A stretch of DNA of 5,704 nucleotides from Gammaproteobacteria bacterium (GTDB lineage: Bacteria; Pseudomonadota; Gammaproteobacteria; Pseudomonadales; Azotimanducaceae), in the NCBI GenBank assembly GCA_002725095.1, contig PBQQ01000023.1, positions 4,754-10,457 of the forward strand. Direction: 5' to 3'. Under the pieces are notes generated by a model. It saw only the letters and a list, made by a program, of their open reading frames with translations. It ran no database searches and was not told the origin of the DNA. A program made the position numbers and the translations under genes. Positions 1 to 5,674 of this stretch are shown piece after piece; position 1 is the first letter of the stretch, and each line of letters opens with the position of its first letter.

Positions 1-172
1 CCAGCGTTTTGTTGCGTAAGTCGACGATGTCGGATGATGTATAGATTTTGTGCGCTGCGCTTGCGTGTTGCGCCAACCATTGCACAAGCTCCTGCTCAGC
101 GGCGCGTATCGTTTTTTCTACGTCCCAGAGCGTGTTATCCAGATCCAGTGTGATTAATTGCAGACCATTCAT
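1..172 (-). CDS. HAD-superfamily hydrolase, YigB-like phosphatase (N-terminal part only)
   Basis: The gene runs off the left edge, leaving the first 57 residues. The N-terminus reads MNGLQLITLDLDNTLWD, the hallmark HAD motif I. Asp10 would be the phospho-accepting nucleophile and Asp12 the general acid/base, followed by Asn13-Thr14. The start ATG (172-170) overlaps the xerC stop in an ATGA junction and has a GGGGA ribosome-binding sequence 7 nt upstream. The next ATG, at 168, is out of frame and meets a stop after four codons. A HAD phosphatase directly after xerC is the standard gammaproteobacterial arrangement. In E. coli this position holds yigB, whose product dephosphorylates 5-amino-6-(5-phosphoribitylamino)uracil in riboflavin synthesis. 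Motifs II to IV and the cap lie outside the window, so the substrate is inferred from synteny only. HAD membership is secure. The protein is probably cytoplasmic, since no signal peptide is visible. Confidence 0.88.
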   Translation of the reverse strand, partial: MNGLQLITLDLDNTLWDVEKTIRAAEQELVQWLAQHASAAHKIYTSSDIVDLRNKTL

Positions 173-1062
173 TCTTGGTTCCCCGAGTTGCGCGCGCGCG
201 GATGAGCATCGTCGTAGACCTTCGCCAGATGCTGAAAATCGAGGTGGGTATAGATTTGCGTCGTCGCGATATCGGCATGCCCCAGTAATTCCTGAACGGC
301 TCGAAGGTCGCCTGACGATTCAAGCATGTGTGTCGCAAAACTGTGACGCAGCATGTGGGGATGCAGAGAATTTTCTCCAAGTTGGCGCTGGGCTATGAGC
401 TTGATGCGTTGCTGTATCGTCCGCGGACTCAGAGGTTTGGCGCCGCGTCCGGGTAACAACCAGCTGTCCGCCAACGGGTTTGGATGCTTGGCGAGCCAGC
501 GATTAAGCGCATTTACGCAATGCCGGCCTAAAGGAACCAGCCGGTGTTTGTTGCCTTTGCCTAGTACGTCGACAAAACCTTGGCCTAGATCAAGATTGGA
601 TATGCGCAGGTTTACGACCTCGCTCAGGCGCAGTCCACTGCCGTAAAAAAGCTCTAAGATTGCCTGATCGCGGATTGAGCGGTCGTCTTTATTGTCGCTA
701 AAATCCAGCAGTTGCGATGCCTTATCGGCATCCAATACCTTAGGCAGGTTACGTGTCGCTTTGGGTGCTGAGACTAATCTTGCTGGATTTGCAGAAACAA
801 GATCGTGTCGTAAAAGATGCTCGTAGAAGCTGCGCACGGCGGAAAGATTACGTTGGATCGACTTCGCCGTCAGGCGCTGATGATGCAAATGACTTACAAA
901 AACTTGAATGTCCTTGGCATCGGCTTCTGTGCAGGCTTGAGCGAGCCCCTCTATATATCGCTGTAGATCGCGACGATAGGCGTTCAGAGTGTGTATGGAA
1001 TAGCGTTTGCTGTGCTGCAGATGACCTAGAAATTCTTCAACTAAGTCCGTGTTGGTGATCAT
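169..1062 (-). CDS. xerC: Tyrosine recombinase XerC
   Basis: XerC acts with XerD at the chromosomal dif site, under FtsK control at the division septum, to resolve chromosome dimers into monomers. The 297-residue product matches the usual length (about 298 in E. coli). The N-terminal SAM-like DNA-binding domain covers roughly residues 4-88 and the catalytic domain roughly 105-285. All six catalytic residues are visible: Arg145 (SGLRLSE), Lys169 (LGKGNK), His236 and Arg239 (HPHMLRHSFATH), His262 (LLGHADI) and the nucleophile Tyr271 (QIYTH). XerC is preferred over XerD because of its place after dapF and DUF484, as in E. coli, where xerC is the third gene of that cluster. Two starts are possible: GTG at 1065 (GTGA overlap with DUF484) or ATG at 1062 (TGATG overlap). 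The ATG is chosen because the only weak purine-rich site (GAG) is better spaced from it. No key residue is missing and there is no sign of an integron or phage integrase. Confidence 0.96.
   Translation of the reverse strand: MITNTDLVEEFLGHLQHSKRYSIHTLNAYRRDLQRYIEGLAQACTEADAKDIQVFVSHLHHQRLTAKSIQRNLSAVRSFYEHLLRHDLVSANPARLVSAPKATRNLPKVLDADKASQLLDFSDNKDDRSIRDQAILELFYGSGLRLSEVVNLRISNLDLGQGFVDVLGKGNKHRLVPLGRHCVNALNRWLAKHPNPLADSWLLPGRGAKPLSPRTIQQRIKLIAQRQLGENSLHPHMLRHSFATHMLESSGDLRAVQELLGHADIATTQIYTHLDFQHLAKVYDDAHPRARNSGNQE
180..184 (-). promoter_or_regulatory. Ribosome-binding site of the HAD phosphatase gene
   Basis: GGGGA on the minus strand, 7 nt before the ATG at 172 and inside the last codons of xerC. 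It supports this start and translational coupling to xerC through the ATGA overlap. Confidence 0.5.
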
Positions 1063-1775
1063 CACGCACTCAGCCGATTCATAACTTTGGCGAGAATATC
1101 GGCTATGTATTGAACAAATAACGTATCCATGTTTTTCGCGAAGCGGGTTGGACTGCGGCTACCAATGCACAGTACGCCGCTGCCCTCTCGCACTTTCAGC
1201 TGCAACAATACGGCGCTCCCGGTCTCGTCGTGGTTAGACATAGGAAATAGGTGGTGCAGCTCGTCTTTGCGCAATACTGTGCATGTGGCATCGCTGCCAC
1301 TTTGCAGGTGTAGACAAGGCACCTGTTCAATGTGGTGTTGCATGTGATCAAGAGCCAGCACCAGGTTGGCGGCGGCCAGGTGGGCGCAGACGAAGTCCGC
1401 CTCAAAGTCGACTAAAACATGGGTCGCCAGAACCTCATTCAACTCGTGCCAGGAGTTTACTTCGAGTAGCGCAAGGTTGAGCGATCGGGTTTTAGCGAAT
1501 ATCTCATCGTTACTCCTAGCCGCCTGGAGCAGCTCATTCATACGGCGGCGCATGGTCATATTGCGTTCGCGCAAAATGGCGACTTGGTGTTCGATAAGCG
1601 AAACGGCGTTTCCCGATTCGTGGGATAAGCTCAGCTCGGCAATGGCCGTGGCGTGCTGTTGAAAGAAATCTGGATGGGCGCGCAAATAATCCAGCACCTG
1701 TTGCTCGCTGAGCCCCTCACTGGCGACGCGCAAGTTTGGGTCTTTCGATTTCGAATCACGTGGTCGAAACGGCAT
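1062..1775 (-). CDS. DUF484 family protein (GAF-like fold), function unknown
   Basis: A 237-residue protein, close to the usual length of the family (E. coli YigA). Family hallmarks are visible: a V-x-x-YL-x-x-HPDFF motif near residues 27-38, then the strongly conserved AVSLIEHQV and LRERN segment at about 57-72. This continues into a helical, probably coiled-coil stretch to about residue 93 (ARSNDEIF). The C-terminal half, from about residue 100, has the pattern of a degenerate GAF domain and ends with the family-typical GVLCIGSRSPTRF and MDTLF motifs near 200-220. No catalytic or ligand-binding residues can be assigned. It always sits between dapF and xerC in this cluster, and its biological role is not established. 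GTG at 1778 is an alternative start, but AAGGAG at 1788-1783 lies 7 nt from the ATG at 1775 and only 4 nt from the GTG, favouring the ATG. No membrane segment or signal peptide is seen. Confidence 0.93.
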   Translation of the reverse strand: MPFRPRDSKSKDPNLRVASEGLSEQQVLDYLRAHPDFFQQHATAIAELSLSHESGNAVSLIEHQVAILRERNMTMRRRMNELLQAARSNDEIFAKTRSLNLALLEVNSWHELNEVLATHVLVDFEADFVCAHLAAANLVLALDHMQHHIEQVPCLHLQSGSDATCTVLRKDELHHLFPMSNHDETGSAVLLQLKVREGSGVLCIGSRSPTRFAKNMDTLFVQYIADILAKVMNRLSA

Positions 1776-1779
1776 CACG

Positions 1780-2622
1780 CTACTCCTTCAGGTCTATGTC
1801 ACCGGTGAACACCAGGGTGGCCCCGCCTATCATGGTAATCGGTTGATTCGGCCCAGACCAACGAATTCGCAGCTTACCCCCGGGCAGCGATACTTTGACT
1901 TGGGTGTCGACTAAGTTCTGACACTGCGCGGCCACCACAGCGGCGCTGGCCCCGGTGCCGCAGGCCAGTGTTTCGCCTACTCCTCGTTCGTATACGCGCA
2001 AACGCACGAACGCACGATCCACCACCTGACAGAAACCGATGTTGGCTTGATTAGGAAAGGCGCTATGGGTGCTTAGTTGAGCACCGATGGCAGCCACATC
2101 GATCGCGGCAATGTTGTCTATAAATACAACGCCATGGGGGTTGCCTGTGGACACCGCGGTAATGTGAAAGTCTCTGCCGGCGGCCTCAAGCACGTCGATA
2201 TTGGTATTGGTACTAGAAATAAAGGGCACAGCGGCCGGTTCCATTGACGGTTTAGGTAAGGTCGTCTCGATCACTGTGCGATTACGCTCTTCGAGCAGCT
2301 GCGTGTGTATTAGGCCGCCCTTGCTGTGCCAAGTTAGTTGGGTTTTGTTACTCAGGCCTAAGTGCCGCACTAGCCAAGCGACACACCGAGTGCCGTTACC
2401 GCATTGCTCGGATTCGCTGCCATCGGCGTTATAGATCAGATATTGGAAGTCGGCATCGGTTTGCTTAGGGGGCGCTATGACCAATAACTGGTCAAACCCT
2501 ATGCCTTCGTTACGCTGTCCCCATTGTCTAATCTTATCTGTAGGAATCGGACCGTCGTAGGTAATTGCGTCCAGCACCATGAAGTCATTACCGAGACTGT
2601 GCATTTTATAAAACTTGACCAT
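1780..2622 (-). CDS. dapF: Diaminopimelate epimerase
   Basis: DapF is a PLP-independent cytoplasmic epimerase that interconverts LL-2,6-diaminopimelate and meso-diaminopimelate, the peptidoglycan cross-linking residue and lysine precursor. The 280-residue length is normal (about 274-276 in E. coli and Pseudomonas). The two catalytic cysteines are in their signature motifs: Cys74 in EQCGNGTRC and Cys221 in ETLACGTGA. The N-terminal FYKMHSLGNDF, the NADGS segment (65-69), STGNPH (158-163) and ERGVGETLACGTGAS are all typical. The fold is two pseudo-symmetric halves, each supplying one cysteine. It starts 3 bp after the lysA stop, with a GGGA-type site overlapping the lysA end, so it is very probably co-transcribed and coupled. 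Its product is the direct substrate of LysA, encoded just upstream. No defects are seen. Confidence 0.98.
   Translation of the reverse strand: MVKFYKMHSLGNDFMVLDAITYDGPIPTDKIRQWGQRNEGIGFDQLLVIAPPKQTDADFQYLIYNADGSESEQCGNGTRCVAWLVRHLGLSNKTQLTWHSKGGLIHTQLLEERNRTVIETTLPKPSMEPAAVPFISSTNTNIDVLEAAGRDFHITAVSTGNPHGVVFIDNIAAIDVAAIGAQLSTHSAFPNQANIGFCQVVDRAFVRLRVYERGVGETLACGTGASAAVVAAQCQNLVDTQVKVSLPGGKLRIRWSGPNQPITMIGGATLVFTGDIDLKE
1783..1788 (-). promoter_or_regulatory. Ribosome-binding site that decides the DUF484 start
   Basis: A consensus AAGGAG on the minus strand, embedded in the last two sense codons of dapF (Lys-Glu). Its 7-nt spacing to the ATG at 1775 is near optimal, while the GTG at 1778 would be only 4 nt away. 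Placing the site inside dapF suggests that the two genes are translated together. Confidence 0.7.
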
Positions 2623-2625
2623 GGG

Positions 2626-3900
2626 CTAACGTCCCTCGGGCAGTTCCAGCCGCAGTTGATCCTGAACAGTTTCGCGTCGGCGTATGCACTGCACGTTGGC
2701 GCCGTCGACCAGAACCTCGGCGGCGCGACCGCGTGAGTTGTAATTCGAGGCTAAGCACATCCCGTAAGCGCCGGCAGAGAGCACAGCGAGCAGCGAATCC
2801 TCGCTTACTTGAAGGGATCTCCCTTTGGCGAGGAAGTCACCGGATTCGCAGATTGGCCCGACGACATCAAGTTGTTGAACCGGGTCATCTGCGCTGAAGC
2901 CGTCGACCACAACGATATCGTGCCACGCATCATATAAAGATGGACGAATGAGGTCGTTCATTGCCGCGTCTACGATCACAAAGCCGGTAGCGTCGTCTTG
3001 CCCGGGTTTTAAATATTCAACCTGAGTGAGCAGTAACCCGGCATTAGCAGTCAGCGAGCGGCCGGGTTCTACGCGCAAGGGTAATTGCCGTGGCCCTAGC
3101 AGTTCGTGGAGCTGAGCACCATAAGCGTTAAGATCTAATGCGTGCTCGTCCTGATAGCGCACACCGAAGCCGCCGCCGAGGTTGACGTGTTGCAGCTCGA
3201 TGCCGCTGCTCGATAACGTGTCGACAAGGTTAAGGATGCTGTTGAGCGCTTCAAGCAGGGGTTCGGTGCGGGCGATTTGCGAGCCGATGTGGCAATCAAT
3301 GCCCTCAATGCTCAGCGCGTTCGTTTTCGCAGCCATGGAATAAAGGGTTAATGCGGTCTCCGCATCAACGCCAAACTTATTGTCTTTTAGTCCTGTCGAG
3401 ATATAGGGATGAGTGTTGGCGTCGATATCAGGGTTTACGCGAACCGATATGGGCGCAACTTTTTGTGCCAACTCGGCCCGTTGCTGAATGCGCTCTAACT
3501 CGCTGCGACTTTCGACGTTAAAGCAGCCGACGCCGACTTTAAGCGCTAGGTCAATCTCGGCGACGGACTTGCCGACACCGGAAAAGATTACGTCACGTGG
3601 GTTGCCACCAATCGCAAGAACGCGGCTGAGTTCCCCGCCCGATACTATGTCAAAGCCCGCCCCTAGTTCCTTGAAGAGGGACAAGATACCTAGATTTGAA
3701 TTGGCCTTTACCGAATAGTGAATCCTCGATTTGAGCGGGTTCAGCGCGGCTGCCAGCTGGTGATATTGAGCGCGTAATGCTTGTGCTGAATAGACGTAAC
3801 AAGGCGTTCCAAATTGGTCGGCGATTTGCCGCAGCGGCACCTCTTCTACGGCTAGATCCTGACCCGCCTGAGTCAATATCTGGCGAGGATCATAGCTCAT
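2626..3900 (-). CDS. lysA: Diaminopimelate decarboxylase
   Basis: LysA is a PLP-dependent decarboxylase (alanine racemase/ornithine decarboxylase fold III) that converts meso-diaminopimelate to L-lysine and CO2, the last step of lysine synthesis. The 424 residues fit the family (about 415-420). The PLP-binding lysine is Lys65 in HYSVKANSN. His204 in CHIGSQ stacks on PLP. GGGFG (242-246) and EPGRS (278-282) bind the phosphate and substrate. The C-terminal beta domain carries DAAMNDLIRP (311-320), the catalytic CESGD motif with Cys351 and Glu352, and GAYGM with Tyr379. Catalysis occurs at a dimer interface, with the CESGD cysteine supplied by the partner subunit. The ATG at 3900 has GAGG 6 nt upstream, inside the end of lptM, and the two genes overlap by 11 bp. 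It lies directly ahead of dapF, as is usual in gammaproteobacteria. A divergent lysR regulator, as found beside E. coli lysA, is absent. Confidence 0.98.
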   Translation of the reverse strand: MSYDPRQILTQAGQDLAVEEVPLRQIADQFGTPCYVYSAQALRAQYHQLAAALNPLKSRIHYSVKANSNLGILSLFKELGAGFDIVSGGELSRVLAIGGNPRDVIFSGVGKSVAEIDLALKVGVGCFNVESRSELERIQQRAELAQKVAPISVRVNPDIDANTHPYISTGLKDNKFGVDAETALTLYSMAAKTNALSIEGIDCHIGSQIARTEPLLEALNSILNLVDTLSSSGIELQHVNLGGGFGVRYQDEHALDLNAYGAQLHELLGPRQLPLRVEPGRSLTANAGLLLTQVEYLKPGQDDATGFVIVDAAMNDLIRPSLYDAWHDIVVVDGFSADDPVQQLDVVGPICESGDFLAKGRSLQVSEDSLLAVLSAGAYGMCLASNYNSRGRAAEVLVDGANVQCIRRRETVQDQLRLELPEGR

Positions 3901-4051
3901 GATGCACCTCGTTGATCTTTGCTGTGGTAACCAACTCGGCTACATCCCCTCGGTGTTGCGCTGAATCCGGTGGCAATCGCAGCGGACCCTTGTGTCCGCA
4001 AGTAGCAACGAGCATGCACAGCGTTATTAGGATTGCCCAGACCATTGCCAT
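3890..4051 (-). CDS. lptM: LptM-like (YifL) small outer-membrane lipoprotein
   Basis: A 53-residue protein. Residues 4-17 are hydrophobic, and Cys18 begins CGHKGPL, which matches the LptM/YifL signature CGxKGPLxxP (here CGHKGPLRLPP). Cys18 would be the lipidated residue. LptM is an outer-membrane lipoprotein that associates with the LPS translocon LptDE and promotes correct disulfide maturation of LptD. The tail after residue 29 is hydrophilic and unremarkable. The ATG at 4051 has a strong AAAAGGGG site 6 nt upstream and a TAA in frame two codons before it, so no longer form exists. The position just before lysA is the conserved location. The frame ends 11 bp into lysA. Two oddities: the predicted -1 residue before Cys18 is Thr instead of Gly/Ala/Ser, and the n-region has no Lys or Arg. 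The family call rests on the motif, length and synteny. Confidence 0.87.
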   Translation of the reverse strand: MAMVWAILITLCMLVATCGHKGPLRLPPDSAQHRGDVAELVTTAKINEVHHEL

Positions 4052-4057
4052 AAATTA

Positions 4058-4065
4058 CCCCTTTT
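4058..4065 (-). promoter_or_regulatory. Ribosome-binding site of lptM
   Basis: AAAAGGGG on the minus strand, 6 nt before the lptM ATG. It lies in the 21-bp argH-lptM gap and is the strongest evidence that this short frame is translated from 4051. Confidence 0.7.
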
Positions 4066-4072
4066 GGCTGTC

Positions 4073-5512
4073 TTAAGGCTGAGCGTTATTTGCATTCAAG
4101 CGCGACAAGGCCGCTTCGGCCTGAGCTCTGACTTGAGCGGGTGCTGTGCCGCCAAGGTGATCGCGCGCTGCAATCGAGCCGTCCAAGCTGAGAACGTCAT
4201 ATACATCCTCCTCGATTGGGCCGTCTTCGGCACCGTTTAGTTGTTCGAGGCTCAGCGCGTCAAGGGGTTGGTTTAGCTCGACCGCGCGTTGTACAGCGCC
4301 GCCCACAAGCTCGTAGGCGTCACGGAAGGGGACATTCTTCCGCACCAGGTAATCGGCTAGATCTGTTGCGGTTGTATAACCTGCAAGGGCTGCTTGACGC
4401 ATATGCTCATGATTTGCGGCGATATTGGGGATGAGACCGTTAAGCGCAATTAAGCAGTCATGGAGGGTGTCTATACTATCGAAGAGGGGTTCCTTATCCT
4501 CCTGATTGTCCTTGTTGTACGCCAAAGGCTGGCTCTTCATTAACGTTAGTAATGACAGCAAATTACCGTTAGCGCGGCCCGTCTTGCCGCGAATCAATTC
4601 CGGAACGTCGGGGTTTTTTTTCTGCGGCATGATGCTGGAGCCGGTGCAAAATCGGTCGGGCATAGTGATAAACGAGAACTGTTGGCTCGACCAGAGCACC
4701 ATCTCTTCGCACCAGCGCGATAAGTGCGTCAAAGTGAGCGCCGCTACTGAGCAAAACTCAATTGCGAAATCTCTATCGCTCACCGCATCTAACGAGTTCG
4801 CGCAAATTCCTTCAAAGCCCAGCAGTTCGGCTAGATATATGCGATCCGGACAATAAGGCGTGCCAGCCAGAGCTGCGGCGCCGAGCGGCAGCTGGTTGGT
4901 CCGTTTGCGACAGTCCTGAAGACGCTCTAGGTCGCGATCTAACATCGCGAACCAGGCCATTAAATGATGACCGAATGTGATGGGTTGGGCCGCCTGTAGA
5001 TGGGTAAATCCTGGCATGAGTGTATCGCTGTGATCCAGCGCCAATTTCGCGAGGTTGTTGAGTAAGCGGCCGCCCTCCTCGGCAATTAGGTCGATAGAAT
5101 TACGCAGGTGTAAGCGAATATCGGTAGCGACTTGATCGTTGCGCGAACGTCCAGTGTGCAGCTTCTTACCGGTACTGCCGATAAGTTCGATCAGCCGCTG
5201 CTCGATGTTCATATGCACGTCTTCTAACTCGATCCGCCAGATGAACTTGTTGGACTTTATTTCCACGAGGATTTCTTGCAGACCAGTGACAATAGCGTCG
5301 GATTCATCAGGGGTTATGACGCCGATTTTTTTGAGCATCTGTGCGTGTGCAATTGATCCGGCGATGTCCTCGTTATACAAACGCTGGTCAAATCCAACGG
5401 ATGCCGTAAAGCGCTCGACAAATTCATCGGTTGCTTCGGCAAATCGTCCGCGCAATAGGCCTTCCGTTTCCTTAGGCGAAGTCTGGTTAACAGGTGTACT
5501 ATTCTTGCTCAT
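4073..5512 (-). CDS. argH: Argininosuccinate lyase
   Basis: ArgH cleaves argininosuccinate to arginine and fumarate, the last step of arginine synthesis, as a cytoplasmic homotetramer of the fumarase/aspartase superfamily. The three conserved superfamily regions are intact: HTGRSRNDQ (119-127), GFTHLQAAQP (168-177, with catalytic His171) and the flexible-loop signature TGSSIMPQKKNP (290-301), which holds the catalytic serine. NSLDAVSDRDF (239-249) and AYNKDNQEDKE (331-341) are also typical. The C-terminus carries the usual GGTAPAQVRA segment. At 479 residues it is somewhat longer than E. coli ArgH (457), with about 15 extra N-terminal residues. The ATG at 5512 has no clear Shine-Dalgarno sequence. 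A TTG at codon 20, preceded by AAGG, is a possible internal alternative. The near-universal N-terminal WGGRF reads LRGRF here (20-24). It is the first gene of the apparent operon and is divergent from the gene starting at 5675. Confidence 0.98.
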   Translation of the reverse strand: MSKNSTPVNQTSPKETEGLLRGRFAEATDEFVERFTASVGFDQRLYNEDIAGSIAHAQMLKKIGVITPDESDAIVTGLQEILVEIKSNKFIWRIELEDVHMNIEQRLIELIGSTGKKLHTGRSRNDQVATDIRLHLRNSIDLIAEEGGRLLNNLAKLALDHSDTLMPGFTHLQAAQPITFGHHLMAWFAMLDRDLERLQDCRKRTNQLPLGAAALAGTPYCPDRIYLAELLGFEGICANSLDAVSDRDFAIEFCSVAALTLTHLSRWCEEMVLWSSQQFSFITMPDRFCTGSSIMPQKKNPDVPELIRGKTGRANGNLLSLLTLMKSQPLAYNKDNQEDKEPLFDSIDTLHDCLIALNGLIPNIAANHEHMRQAALAGYTTATDLADYLVRKNVPFRDAYELVGGAVQRAVELNQPLDALSLEQLNGAEDGPIEEDVYDVLSLDGSIAARDHLGGTAPAQVRAQAEAALSRLNANNAQP

Positions 5513-5595
5513 CTAAATGTCGACTGTTTGTGGATGTAAGCTCGCAGCGTCAATCAATGGTGTTGATCGCGGCGATGGGTATTCAACTTTTGGGG

Positions 5596-5604
5596 AGTAT
5601 AACA
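5596..5604 (-). promoter_or_regulatory. Predicted extended -10 promoter for argH and the operon
   Basis: On the minus strand this reads TGT followed by TATACT: an extended -10 (TGn) next to a hexamer with 5 of 6 matches to TATAAT. There is no good -35 at 16-18 nt, which is tolerated in extended -10 promoters. Transcription would start near 5589, giving a leader of about 76 nt before argH. It is the best sigma-70-like candidate in the 162-bp intergenic region. The call is inferred from the motif only. Confidence 0.4.
5598..5603 (+). promoter_or_regulatory. Possible -10 element for the divergent plus-strand gene
   Basis: TATAAC on the plus strand (5 of 6 matches to TATAAT), sharing most of its bases with the minus-strand -10 of argH. 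No convincing -35 lies 16-18 nt upstream. It would start transcription near 5610, about 65 nt before the GTG at 5675. Support is weak, but it is the best plus-strand candidate in this region. Confidence 0.25.
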
Positions 5605-5661
5605 ACCTTGGTAATATGTCCGCTCACTTTGTTAACAGTCGGTGTTTGCCCAGACTGCTTT

Positions 5662-5667
5662 AAAGGG
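5662..5667 (+). promoter_or_regulatory. Ribosome-binding site of the divergent gene
   Basis: AAAGGG on the plus strand, 7 nt before GTG at 5675. It favours that start over the in-frame GTG at 5642, which has no comparable site. Confidence 0.4.
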
Positions 5668-5674
5668 TGCCAAA

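Noticed and set aside
190..201. Alternating CG run near the 3' end of xerC, a potential Z-DNA-forming or unstable repeat.
   Set aside because: It encodes Pro-Arg-Ala-Arg in frame and is only about five dinucleotide units. It is explained by Arg/Ala codon choice.
48..398. A 116-codon plus-strand open frame opposite xerC and the HAD gene.
   Set aside because: It is antisense to two clearly conserved genes, has Ser/Cys/Arg-rich low-information composition, no recognisable motif and no plausible ribosome-binding site. It is a shadow frame.
169..1062. Whether the tyrosine recombinase marks an integrated element or integron.
   Set aside because: Its length, motifs and position between DUF484 and the HAD gene are those of chromosomal XerC. 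There are no att-like repeats or cargo genes.
4052..4072. A possible terminator between argH and lptM.
   Set aside because: The gap has a CCCC/TTTT stretch but no inverted repeat able to form a stem. On the coding strand it is the lptM ribosome-binding site.
4506..4856. A 116-codon plus-strand frame inside argH.
   Set aside because: It lies fully antisense to the catalytic core of argH and has no family-like motifs. The other long plus-strand frames inside argH, dapF, lysA and DUF484 were rejected on the same grounds.
5577..5589. A possible ArgR operator near the predicted argH transcription start (TGAAT on the minus strand, 5585-5581).
   Set aside because: Only one half-site matches. The expected partner ATTCA at the right spacing reads ATCGC, so there is no supportable ARG box.
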